Numbered from the stretch's first letter, positions 24,846 through 32,035 are shown. The stretch: 64,000 nucleotides of DNA from Actinomycetota bacterium (GCA_041658565.1 JBAZZY010000001.1:186001-250000), one strand, 5' to 3'. Translations and numbers: made by a program. The notes: a model not told the origin generated them from the letters alone.

Positions 24846-25433
24846 ATGAGAACGGCTGCGCCTCCGCTCCTGCCCATCTTCCGGTCGAAGCTCCAGGGGG
24901 AACTTCTCGCGGCGCTGCTCCTGAACCCCGAGCGAGAAGAATCCCTGACCGAGTTGGCTGCCCGCCTAGGGGCCGACGTAGCCACGGTGCAGCGGGAGGT
25001 GAGCCGCCTGGAGCGGGCGGGAATCCTAAAGACCCGGCGAGTCGGGGCCACACGGTTGGCATCAGCGGATGCGCGCTCCCCGATTAGCGCCCCCCTCACC
25101 GAGATTACGCTCAAGACCTTTGGGCCGGGCGCAGTTCTGGCGGCGGCGTTCTCGACCGTTGGGGGAATCGATGAGATCTACATTTTCGGATCTTGGGCCG
25201 CGAGGTATCTCGGTGTGAAGGGGCCGCAGCCTCAAGATCTCGACGTCCTGGTGGTCGGCAGCCCGGAGCGCGCGGAGGTCTACGCCGCAGCGCTGCGCGT
25301 CGAGCACCGCCTCGGGCTTCCGGTCAATCCCACCATTCGATCGAGCAACGCATGGCGAGTCGCGCGCGACGGGTTTGTCACTCAACTCCGCTCAGCTCCT
25401 CTCGTGCGCGTGGCTCACGGTGAAGCGTCATGA
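24846..25433 (+). CDS. Winged-helix nucleotidyltransferase antitoxin
   Basis: 195 aa. Residues 12-75 form a winged helix (LTELAARLGADVATVQREVS then LERAGILKTRRVG), and the C-terminal domain is an NTase with GSW at 115-117 and Asp131/Asp133 (FGSWAARYLGVKGPQPQDLD). The start codon is set by the palindromic promoter that ends at it. It overlaps the HEPN gene by ATGA, so it is probably the antitoxin and autoregulator. Confidence 0.82.
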   Translation: MRTAAPPLLPIFRSKLQGELLAALLLNPEREESLTELAARLGADVATVQREVSRLERAGILKTRRVGATRLASADARSPISAPLTEITLKTFGPGAVLAAAFSTVGGIDEIYIFGSWAARYLGVKGPQPQDLDVLVVGSPERAEVYAAALRVEHRLGLPVNPTIRSSNAWRVARDGFVTQLRSAPLVRVAHGEAS

Positions 25434-25894
25434 GGTGGGAACACGGACGGCCGGTGATCGAGCGTCTTCTCGCTGCCGGCGAGTTGCAGAGGGTCACCCC
25501 GGCCAGGAATTCGGCGGAGGCTCTCTTGCGTATGGCGCGCAGCCACCTCTCCTCGGCGAGCGCCGTCAGGGACAGCGACCCGGAGGGCGCCTACGCCGCA
25601 CTCTACGACGGCGCGCGCAAAGCCTGCGCATCCCTCCTCGAGGTCCAGGGACTGAGGGCCACGAGCCGGGGCGGGCACATCGCGATCCGTGATGCGGTCC
25701 TCGCGCAGTTCGCCGAGCTTACCGGCGGAGCGGCACTGCGGACGCTCGACAGATTGCGGCGACGCCGCAACGACATCGAGTACCCACAAGGCGAATCGGG
25801 CATCGATGCCGACGAGATCGACGAGGCGTTGGCTCGGGCACACGAGATCGTCGCTTACGCCGAGCAGATCGTCGAGCACCTGCCGGTCTTCTGA
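25430..25894 (+). CDS. HEPN-domain toxin candidate
   Basis: 154 aa alpha-helical HEPN protein (ARSHLSSASAVRDSDPEGAY, ALYDGARKACASLL). The usual R-x4-6-H is replaced by RRNDIEYP (Arg113, Tyr118), as in the RNDxxY-type HEPN subfamily. Translationally coupled to the wHTH-NTase gene. Confidence 0.78.
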   Translation: MRWEHGRPVIERLLAAGELQRVTPARNSAEALLRMARSHLSSASAVRDSDPEGAYAALYDGARKACASLLEVQGLRATSRGGHIAIRDAVLAQFAELTGGAALRTLDRLRRRRNDIEYPQGESGIDADEIDEALARAHEIVAYAEQIVEHLPVF

Positions 25895-25910
25895 CCCGTG
25901 GGACCACAGC

Positions 25911-25956
25911 GAAGGCGTGTGTGGATGGCGTGCAAGAACGAGAAAAGCGGGAAGGC
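25911..25956. repeat. Dispersed repeat, copy C (core only)
   Basis: 46 bases (GGCGTGTGTGGATGGCGTGC then AAGAACGAGAAAAGCGGGAAGG) matching the core of copies A and B. It lies just after the HEPN stop; the hairpin and epimerase tail are absent. Confidence 0.7.
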
Positions 25957-25995
25957 AGAGGCAGGGGGCCAAAGCGGTGGGCGAAGAACCGGCGG

Positions 25996-26604
25996 TCAGT
26001 GTCCGCGAGGCCGCGGACGGATCGTCAACTTAGCGCGCGCGGATGACCGAACTCGCCGCAGTTCGCGGCGGATCGTGTTCGGAGGCCGCTGGACGCGCGA
26101 GTGCTCCTCGCGGACCTTTCGCATCCCGGCCGGGAAGACGACAAGTGTTCTTTCGCCCGGAAGAGCGGCCGACGGAGCAAGCACCCCTTCGAATCCGATC
26201 GACCTCGCTGCGTCGGCGATCTCCTGGCATAGCGAACGGTCGTCGCCAATGAGGTCGACTTCCTCCACGCCGAGGAGAGCACGCACCGTCGGGTCGGTCA
26301 GGTCCAGCGCATTCAGGTTTCGGACTGCCGCCTTGCCGACCCGTCGTCGAACTTCGAAGAACGATAGCTCCAGTGAGGCGTGATGCCGAAAGAGCTCCCC
26401 CCATGCCGCACGCTCCTTTGATGACGCGTACCAAGCGCCATCATCTCCCTCGCGGTGATAGCGGCCGTCGCCTTGCGCAGGAGATGCGAACGACAAGAAC
26501 GAGCTTCCGGTCGGCCCTTGATGCCAGAACGCGCCGGTGATCTGCAAGGCCGGCAGCCCGGCAAGTACTCGGGCGAAGGCACGCGTTCGGCGAGAGGCGG
26601 ACAT
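25996..26604 (-). CDS. RES-domain toxin
   Basis: 202 aa. The RES pattern is visible with Arg48 (GRYHREGDDGAWYAS), Tyr59 and Glu70 (ERAAWGELFRHH). RES toxins degrade NAD+ by ADP-ribosyltransferase-like chemistry. An in-frame TAG directly precedes the ATG, so the start is firm. The Xre antitoxin gene lies 58 bases upstream. The C-terminus is unusually basic (RRELRRVRSSARAKLTIRPRPRG). Confidence 0.82.
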   Translation of the reverse strand: MSASRRTRAFARVLAGLPALQITGAFWHQGPTGSSFLSFASPAQGDGRYHREGDDGAWYASSKERAAWGELFRHHASLELSFFEVRRRVGKAAVRNLNALDLTDPTVRALLGVEEVDLIGDDRSLCQEIADAARSIGFEGVLAPSAALPGERTLVVFPAGMRKVREEHSRVQRPPNTIRRELRRVRSSARAKLTIRPRPRGH

Positions 26605-26662
26605 CTAGTGTCCCCGCCGGGTCACACATGCGTCGTGCCATTGCCCCGCAGACGATGAGCGG

Positions 26663-27013
26663 CTAGACGTACGCCCCGTCGACGAAGGACGCAGCAGCCG
26701 CGCGCACGAGATCCACCTTCCCGTGGGCCAAGAGTTCGATCGGTGTTTGCCCGTCGAGGAGGCGATTGCGGGCCCGCAACCACTGGCCCACGCCACGAGC
26801 GGTGAGGGAATCCTGGAGAATGAGCACAACCTCTCGAAGATCACTCAGGCGCCCCTCATGAGTGGGGCGAATCGCCGAGGTCTTGGCCCAGTTGCGGATC
26901 GAACGCTCCGAGGCGCCCGTGGCGGAAGCGATATCTTTCTGCGTGAGGCCAAAGCGCCTGAGGCTGCTGACGACATCGCGCACTTCGACCGCCCGATCCA
27001 AGGTCGTCGTCAT
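26663..27013 (-). CDS. Xre/MbcA/ParS-type antitoxin
   Basis: 116 aa. The N-terminal HTH (LRRFGLTQKDIASATGASER) and a C-terminal toxin-binding domain (LTARGVGQWLRARNRLLDG) match the antitoxin partners of RES toxins. The ATG at 27013 has GGAGG 8 bases upstream; upstream in-frame codons lack homology. Confidence 0.82.
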   Translation of the reverse strand: MTTTLDRAVEVRDVVSSLRRFGLTQKDIASATGASERSIRNWAKTSAIRPTHEGRLSDLREVVLILQDSLTARGVGQWLRARNRLLDGQTPIELLAHGKVDLVRAAAASFVDGAYV

Positions 27014-27155
27014 CGCTCGCACCTCCACTCCGACCATCGCCCGCAGGGAGCGGACCCCGACCGCTGGACTCCCCCGGCCGCCGACATCCTCGCGTCCGCC
27101 CAAACGCTGGGGCCAGGACGAACTTCCTAATAGCTTTCCGGTGCAGTTGCCTCAT

Positions 27156-27184
27156 ATGTTGCCGGTATTACTACCGCCTGTCAA
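27156..27184 (-). promoter_or_regulatory. Promoter with operator for the RES-Xre module
   Basis: Minus-strand TTGACA (27179-27184), 17-base spacer, CAACAT (27156-27161), about 140 bases before the antitoxin ATG. The spacer holds a palindrome CGGTA-TTAC-TACCG (27163-27176), well placed for repression. Confidence 0.6.
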
Positions 27185-27187
27185 GGG

Positions 27188-27261
27188 TCATCGAGATGCC
27201 CGGCCCTTCTTCAGGACGCGGATGAGATCCTTGCCTTGAGCGCCGGGAGCCTACCGCTCAC
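27188..27261 (-). pseudogene. HicA toxin remnant, N-terminal part, frameshifted
   Basis: A GTG overlapping the hicB stop (GTGA) begins VSGRLPALKA, the typical HicA N-terminus. A missing base after KA shifts the frame; the next frame continues DLIRVLKKGRASR and stops. The rest of the toxin, including its catalytic His, is gone. Confidence 0.6.
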
Positions 27262-27491
27262 GACGCGCGAACTGTCACGCGGTCTCGTTCCGTCAACGGT
27301 ACCGGCCAGCCGTGATCGCGCATGGACTCGAGGTAACCCTCGATGGCCTCTTTGGCCATCGACAACGCTTCTTCACGGGTCTCGCCTTCGGTCACGACGT
27401 CCGGCAACTCAGGAACGAATACGGTAAAGCCGCCCTCGGACTGAGGGATCAGCACAACCTCGACTTCCCGCTCCCGCCTCATGGTCGTCAC
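27258..27491 (-). CDS. HicB-type antitoxin
   Basis: 77 aa with the partial RNase H-like HicB fold: VEVVLIPQSEGGFTVFVPEL, then VVTEGETREEALSMAKEAIE. It may start at the GTG (27491) or the ATG at 27482, which has GAGG 8 bases upstream. No DNA-binding tail is seen. Broken hicA pieces flank it on both sides. Confidence 0.8.
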   Translation of the reverse strand: MTTMRREREVEVVLIPQSEGGFTVFVPELPDVVTEGETREEALSMAKEAIEGYLESMRDHGWPVPLTERDRVTVRAS

Positions 27492-27646
27492 CTCGTCTCG
27501 CTCTTCCCGCTTCCTCGACCCTGCCCGGCCTCCGGCCGTTCACCAAATCGAGTGAGCCGGTCAGTCCCACAAGTCTAGATCCCTCTTCCCCCCCCGCCAC
27601 AGACTTGACGTCCGGTTCGAGGCGAGCACGAAAAGCTTGTAGTCGG

Positions 27647-27766
27647 TCAGATCGAACCAGGGAGAGCCACGAATTCTTCGATCGTGAGATCGCAACTGCG
27701 CAGAATCTTCGTCATGGGCCCAGGGCCAATCGTTTCGCCCGAGTGCACAGGGACCCGCCTCAGGGG
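27647..27766 (-). pseudogene. HicA toxin remnant, C-terminal part
   Basis: The minus strand encodes RRVPVHSGETIGPGPMTKIL then RSCDLTIEEFVAL, the conserved HicA C-terminus (VPVHxGxxIxxGTLxxIL). The His-containing N-terminal half is missing; the fragment ends where the IS3 transposase fragment begins. About 155 bases downstream hicB starts. Confidence 0.6.
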
Positions 27767-28118
27767 ACCCCGTCAGATCGCACGCGGCAGTCAATTTCGA
27801 TCGAAGAAAGTCGTGCGCACCCTCCGCAACAACGCCCTCGCCGGCTCGATGGGTCGCGTCGGTGCGTGCGCCGACAACGCCGCGATGGAATCGTTCTTCG
27901 CGCTGCTGCAGAAGAACGTTCTCAGCCGCCAGCAATGGAAGACCAGAGAGGAGCTGCGACTCGCGATCGTCATCTGGATCGAACGCACCTATCATGGCCG
28001 CCGCCGCCAACGCGGCCTCGGGCGGCTAACTCCCGTAGAGTTTGAGGCCGTGTACGAAGGAGCCCTTGCAGCGTGAAAGGCTCACAAGCTACGAGTCAAC
28101 CAGATCGGGGGCAGTCCC
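27767..28118 (+). mobile_element. IS3-family element, 5'-truncated
   Basis: Contains the 3' part of the transposase and a probable right end GATCGGGGGCAGTCCC (about 28103-28118), resembling IS3-family termini. No matching left terminal repeat is seen upstream, so only the right part of the element survives. Confidence 0.6.
27774..28076 (+). pseudogene. IS3 transposase (orfB) C-terminal fragment
   Basis: 100 codons of the rve integrase core: RGSQFRSKKVVRTLRNNALA, GSMGRVGACADNAAMESFFA with the catalytic Glu, and RTYHGRRRQRGLGRLTPVEF. The catalytic Asp region upstream is missing (the HSDRGS motif reads QIARGS). Confidence 0.75.
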
Positions 28119-28408
28119 CTATCTACTGTCAGCGCAACAAACACATCTCTGCGAAACACTTGGTTATCTAGGACACTTGCAACGTTGCCGGAATCGCAAT
28201 ACGCCGTACCACAGCGAAGAAGCTTCAAGCCTTCGTTGGAATAATAGGCAATTACGGGCATACCATCGGCGCCAAATGCCAGGGACGAATACTGGCCCAC
28301 CTGACTAGCTACGGTATTTATGGTTACAACAGCGGCGGCTTCGGCCGGAGAGCCAGCCAGAACTGCAGGCACCATGACAAGCATTGTCAAGAGGCGAAGC
28401 TTGAACAT
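28082..28408 (-). pseudogene. Secreted repeat protein truncated by the IS3 end
   Basis: Starts with a good Shine-Dalgarno (AAAGGGGAG) and signal peptide (MFKLRLLTMLVMVPAVLAGS), then one repeat of the type QVGQYSSLAFGADGMPVIAY and LKLLRCGTAYCDSGN, seen in multi-repeat secreted proteins. After about 95 residues the reading enters the IS right end and stops; the last 12 residues are IS-derived. Confidence 0.6.
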
Positions 28409-28477
28409 TTGACTCCCCTTTCGACACCGTCAGCGTGAGGAATTCGAGCCCGGGACAAGTCCTCACTATCCTCTCCG

Positions 28478-28513
28478 TCGACGCAGCACGCGCTCCTTCG
28501 ACGCAGCACGCGC
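28478..28513. repeat. Short tandem duplication
   Basis: TCGACGCAGCACGCGC occurs twice, 20 bases apart (28478-28493 and 28498-28513), in the non-coding gap upstream of the truncated secreted protein. Confidence 0.5.
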
Positions 28514-28614
28514 AATGTCCTTCTTCTCCACCAATCGCCGGGGATGGTGATGTCCCGACCTCCCCGGTTCGATGCCGCGCGCGCTGCATGCGGCATGCCA
28601 AGACCCGCGAAATG

Positions 28615-28743
28615 CATCAAGCGCCTCCCGTGACCGGAAGGCGCGATCTTAGGCGTGTGTGGATGACGTGCTGGAACGAGAAGTGTGGGAAGGCTCTTGG
28701 GGTCCTTACGCAGGTTGGGAGGCGATGAACTCTGAGGTGCGCG
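28615..28743. repeat. Dispersed repeat, copy B (fullest copy)
   Basis: Contains the hairpin segment (GCGCCTCCCGTGACCGGAAG, then GCGC), the core, and the end of the epimerase gene. Copies A, C and D each carry subsets. The hairpin (10-bp stem with one mismatch) may end transcription of the epimerase gene. Confidence 0.75.
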
Positions 28744-29641
28744 CGACGGCTTCGGCGATAGTGACCTTGGGCTCCCAGCCCAGGTCGCGGCGCGCGCGCG
28801 AGGCGTCAAGGCAATTGGCCTGCAACTCCCCCGCGCGCGCCGGCGCGAAGTTCGGCTTACCCCGGTACCCGGTCGAGGCAGCGCACAGCTCCCAAAGCTC
28901 CAGCACCGAGGTCTGCACTCCGGTCCCGATGTTGTAGACACCCGAGCCCTTGGTGGTCGCGCGCGCAAAGGCCTCGGCAACATCGCCGACGAAGACGAAG
29001 TCCCGGGTCTGGGATCCGTCCCCGTAGATGGTGGTCTCGCGGCCCTGCAGCATCGCCTTCAAAAAGATCGCCACCACACCGGCCTCACCGTGGGGGTCTT
29101 GGCGCGGCCCGCACACGTTACTCAGCGCCATCACCGCCGAGTCCATCCCGTGGATCGCGCGATAGAAGTTCAGATAGTCGCCCAGGACCTTCTTTGAGAT
29201 CCCATACGGCGAAGCCGGACGGCCCGGATCGTCCTCGGTGATCGGAAGGCGCTCGGAGTCCCCATAGATGCAGCCCCCCGAAGACGCGACCACCACCTTT
29301 CGAACCCCGGCGGCGCGCGCGGCCTGCAGCACGTTCAAAGTTCCAAGGATGTTGATGCTCGCATCCAAGACGGGATCGGTAACCGAAACCCGAACGTCGA
29401 TCTGCGCCGCCAGGTGCGCCACAACGTGCGCGCCCTGCAAGATCCCCGCGACTTCGTCGGAGCGAATATCGGCCTCGTGGATACGCAAGCGTCCGGTGGC
29501 TTGCGCTAACGCAAGGTTCCCAAGCGACCCCGACGAGAAGTTGTCAAGGACGACGAGGTCATGTCCGTCGGCAAGGAGGCGGTCGGTCAAGGTGCTGCCG
29601 ATGAACCCGGCTCCGCCGGTCACAAGTGCGGTCTCGTTCAA
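28706..29641 (-). CDS. NAD-dependent nucleotide-sugar epimerase/dehydratase
   Basis: 311 aa extended SDR of the UDP-glucose 4-epimerase type: TGGAGFIGSTL loop, HLAAQIDVRVSV, ASSGGCIYG and the YxxxK dyad SPYGISKKVLGDYL. The substrate is not certain (UDP-glucose/galactose likely). It stands alone in the toxin-antitoxin island, 9 kb from rmlBAC. Its last codons are duplicated at 23.5 kb. Confidence 0.88.
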   Translation of the reverse strand: MNETALVTGGAGFIGSTLTDRLLADGHDLVVLDNFSSGSLGNLALAQATGRLRIHEADIRSDEVAGILQGAHVVAHLAAQIDVRVSVTDPVLDASINILGTLNVLQAARAAGVRKVVVASSGGCIYGDSERLPITEDDPGRPASPYGISKKVLGDYLNFYRAIHGMDSAVMALSNVCGPRQDPHGEAGVVAIFLKAMLQGRETTIYGDGSQTRDFVFVGDVAEAFARATTKGSGVYNIGTGVQTSVLELWELCAASTGYRGKPNFAPARAGELQANCLDASRARRDLGWEPKVTIAEAVARTSEFIASQPA

Positions 29642-29689
29642 AGCGTGGTCTCCATCGAAGGGATGCTAGCGGGTGCCGCAGACAACCGT

Positions 29690-29860
29690 GGTCGCCCGCA
29701 GCGCGACGCGAAGAGCGATGCCGTCGTCGGTGCAGACGATGATCTTTCAGCCCGTCAGGCCCGTGTCGGCTTGGGGACCGCCGATCTCGAAGCGCCCGGT
29801 GGGATTCACGACGAGCTTGTAGCCGTCAAAGTCCAGGCCGATGTCGTGAAGGATCGGCGC
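29690..29860 (-). pseudogene. metK (S-adenosylmethionine synthetase) fragment
   Basis: The minus strand encodes ILHDIGLDFDGYKLVVNPTG, RFEIGGPQADTGLTG, an in-frame TGA (29747-29749) exactly where MetK has the invariant Arg of GLTGRKIIVDTYGG, then KIIVCTDDG and degenerate sequence. This is only the central part of metK, with no start or ends. Confidence 0.6.
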
Positions 29861-29872
29861 ATCGTCAGATGC

Positions 29873-30124
29873 TCAGCGAGGGAGGCGTTCGATGTGTCTG
29901 AGCCAGACAACGCGCTCACCCCATGCCACGAACCAGGTGACAACGACCTCTCCGACGAAAACGATCACCTCGTTGAGTTGACTGCCGGGAACAAGTGTTC
30001 CCTATACGCCGACGGGGTCCCTCTGCAACAACTCGACGAAGTCGATCATCGCTGCTCGATCCGATCTGCTGTCCTCAGAGGCGAGATAGGCCTCAAGAAC
30101 CTCATGACCTCGCAAGCCGAACGG
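29873..30124 (-). pseudogene. Broken small ORF, possibly a toxin remnant
   Basis: One minus frame reads DTPFGLRGHEVLEAYLASED, FVELLQRDPVGV, a TAG (30002-30004), then LNEVIVFVGEVVVTWFVAWG ERVVWLRHIERLP and stop. Continuity of protein-like sequence across the TAG suggests a nonsense-mutated gene. No start codon is seen and the family is not recognised. Confidence 0.3.
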
Positions 30125-30125
30125 G

Positions 30126-30593
30126 GTGTCAGGGATCTTTGTTGCCGTGGTCGCATTCGCGCTGGGACTGCCGGCCGCCGGTCAGGCTCAGGATCCTCTC
30201 TCCAACGTGACCAGCGAGTGCTCTCAAGTCATCGCCAAGGGCGGAACCGCGTCATGTACCTCGCTGCAGTACATCGATGACGGACGCTACATCTCGGCCA
30301 TCAACACCAGCGCGAACTTCCACGATGCCGGCGCGCGCGGGTGGCTCACCATCGACTGGTACGACGCCGAGAACAAACTCGTCGCAAGCTACGGGTGCAT
30401 GGGCGTCGGGCTTCCCGGCAACGGCCTTGCCGACGTGTCGCGTGGAAACTGCACCCAATACGGCGGCGCGCGCGCGACGTACGCACCAGGCATGTCGACC
30501 ATCGTCGTGACTGCGTGGAATGAATGGTGTCCGGCGGATAGCTGCACGTTCCACGGCAAGGTCCGCCTGAGCGCCATCGACGCCGTTCTGTAG
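30126..30593 (+). CDS. Small secreted six-cysteine protein (paralog B)
   Basis: 155 aa from a GTG; hydrophobic signal core (GIFVAVVAFALGLPAAGQA), then a domain with six cysteines that aligns with the product at 16431-16910 (ECS, TASC, YGC, NC, CPADSCTFHG). In-frame codons before the GTG read PRKPNG with no ATG, as if a normal basic N-terminus had lost its start. It may be poorly expressed or a recent pseudogene. Confidence 0.6.
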   Translation: MSGIFVAVVAFALGLPAAGQAQDPLSNVTSECSQVIAKGGTASCTSLQYIDDGRYISAINTSANFHDAGARGWLTIDWYDAENKLVASYGCMGVGLPGNGLADVSRGNCTQYGGARATYAPGMSTIVVTAWNEWCPADSCTFHGKVRLSAIDAVL

Positions 30594-30631
30594 AGCGCCT
30601 CCGATTCCCCGATGCGCTGTCGCACACATGC

Positions 30632-30637
30632 TACACT
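30632..30637 (+). promoter_or_regulatory. -10 element of the Phd-VapC module
   Basis: TACACT ends 6 bases before the ATG at 30644; no Shine-Dalgarno is present, suggesting a leaderless mRNA. Confidence 0.45.
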
Positions 30638-30643
30638 TGTGGC

Positions 30644-30889
30644 ATGAGCGAGGTCGCGTCCCGCGAGCTGCGCAACAACACACGCGCGCTGCTTGAGCGC
30701 GTCGAAGGCGGCGAGGCGATCACCCTCACCGTCGACGGCCGCCCGGTCGCGGTTCTGCAGCCCATCGGGCGGCGACCGCGTTGGCTAAGCCGTGACGAGT
30801 TCGTACGCCGAATCGTCCCCCACCAGGCAGACCCGGGGTTGAGGCGCGAACTCGCGGAACTGGCGCCCGACACCACGGACGACCTGTGA
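30644..30889 (+). CDS. Phd/YefM-family antitoxin
   Basis: 81 aa: VASRELRNNTRALLERVEGG, TLTVDGRPVAVLQPI is the Phd/YefM N-terminal DNA-binding fold; the C-terminus is acidic. Its stop overlaps the start of the PIN toxin gene (GTGA). Confidence 0.87.
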   Translation: MSEVASRELRNNTRALLERVEGGEAITLTVDGRPVAVLQPIGRRPRWLSRDEFVRRIVPHQADPGLRRELAELAPDTTDDL

Positions 30890-31272
30890 GCCAAGGACTC
30901 GCCGACACCACGGTCTTCATCGCGCGCGAGTCCGGCCGCCCCCTCGCGATCGACTTGCTCCCCCACGAAATCAGCGTGTCGGTCATCACCATCGGAGAAC
31001 TGCGTGCGGGGGTCCTCGCAGCGACCGATGTCGAAACGCGCGATCGACGTCTGGCGACCCTCACCCAGGCCCTGGCACTGGACCCGACCCCAATCGACGG
31101 GATGGTTGCCGAGTCGTGGGCCAAGCTCCGCGTGCAGTTGCGGGAAAGCGGGCAGCGAATGCCCGTCAACGACTCGTGGATTGCCGCGACCGCCCTTGCA
31201 CTCGGGGTGCCGATCGTCACCCAAGACGACGACTACGTTCGCATTCCCCATCTCGAAGTCATCAAGGTCTAA
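30886..31272 (+). CDS. vapC: VapC-type PIN-domain toxin
   Basis: 128 aa from a GTG. The PIN acidic residues lie in LADTTVFIARE (Asp7), TIGELRAG, PVNDSWIAATAL and TQDDDY. Probably a tRNA- or rRNA-cleaving ribonuclease paired with the Phd-type antitoxin. Confidence 0.87.
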   Translation: MSQGLADTTVFIARESGRPLAIDLLPHEISVSVITIGELRAGVLAATDVETRDRRLATLTQALALDPTPIDGMVAESWAKLRVQLRESGQRMPVNDSWIAATALALGVPIVTQDDDYVRIPHLEVIKV

Positions 31273-31379
31273 GCGCGCGCTTGCCGATCCGGGCCTGGCA
31301 TCTCAGCCGGGCGACGGACTCCTCATGAACGGACCAGACCAAGAAGACAATCGGAATCCCGGCAAGAGATACGTTGGTA

Positions 31380-31385
31380 TATACT
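31380..31385 (+). promoter_or_regulatory. -10 element of brnTA
   Basis: TATACT about 25 bases upstream of the brnT ATG, followed by GGAAAG as a ribosome binding site. The -35 is weak. The surrounding GTATATAC is palindromic. Confidence 0.4.
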
Positions 31386-31409
31386 TACACCGACTAGAGA
31401 CCCGGAAAG

Positions 31410-31685
31410 ATGACGCTGTTCGACTGGGATGTACATAACCAGAGGCACGTCCGCGACCACCTCGTGGAACCTGCGGAAGCCGAGCAGGCTCTCGCAGACC
31501 CCGGTCGGATCGGTGTGGGCGCCTACTCGGTCGCAGGCGAACGGCGCTGGGCGCACCTGGGAGCCACCGAGGCCGATCGGATCCTCTTCGTTGTGTACAC
31601 GCGCCGAGGTCGACGTCTCCGCGCCGTCACGGCGCGCGACGCCAGTGACCGCGAGAAGCGGCGCTACCGGAAGCGAGGGAAGTAG
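31410..31685 (+). CDS. brnT: BrnT-family ribonuclease toxin
   Basis: 91 aa. FDWDVHNQRHVRDHLVEPAE, then GERRWAHLGATEADRILFVV and ASDREKRRYRK match BrnT (RelE-like fold). Two bases separate it from the antitoxin gene; toxin-first order is normal for brnTA. Confidence 0.85.
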   Translation: MTLFDWDVHNQRHVRDHLVEPAEAEQALADPGRIGVGAYSVAGERRWAHLGATEADRILFVVYTRRGRRLRAVTARDASDREKRRYRKRGK

Positions 31686-31687
31686 GC

Positions 31688-32014
31688 GTGGCTAAGACCA
31701 AGCGGGGCATGAAAACCGTCCACAAGTGGGATGAGGTGCCGGCCTTCACATCCGAGGAAGAGGAGTCTGGGTTCTGGGCCACGCACGAACTGGGCGACGA
31801 GTTGCTCGCGGCGATGACCCCTGATGCTGACAAGAGCCTGCCTGCTCCCCGCCCGCGGACACGTCCGATCGCTGTCCGCTTCGACGAGAGCACGCTTCGG
31901 CGCATCAGGGCGCTTGCGGCCCGTCGCGGTACCGGATACCAGACGCTGCTTAAGGAATTCGTTTCCGAGCGGTTGTACGAGGAAGAAAAGCGGGACGGAA
32001 TCGTCGGCGGTTGA
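31688..32014 (+). CDS. brnA: BrnA-type ribbon-helix-helix antitoxin
   Basis: 108 aa from a GTG with GGGAAG upstream (ATG at 31709 is possible). The N-terminal toxin-binding part (VPAFTSEEEESGFWATHELG) is followed by an RHH domain (RPIAVRFDESTLRRIRALAA). It probably represses brnTA. Confidence 0.82.
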   Translation: MAKTKRGMKTVHKWDEVPAFTSEEEESGFWATHELGDELLAAMTPDADKSLPAPRPRTRPIAVRFDESTLRRIRALAARRGTGYQTLLKEFVSERLYEEEKRDGIVGG

Positions 32015-32035
32015 CGGGGACTCGAGGAGCAGGAC

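Noticed and set aside
25996..26604. RES-Xre as part of an antiphage defence cluster
   Set aside because: No defence genes (restriction, Abi, CBASS, Cas) lie nearby; a toxin-antitoxin call is all the sequence supports.
28706..29641. Epimerase as the missing rmlD
   Set aside because: Its motifs (ASSGGCIYG, SPYGISKK) fit UDP-glucose 4-epimerase-type enzymes, not the RmlD reductase.
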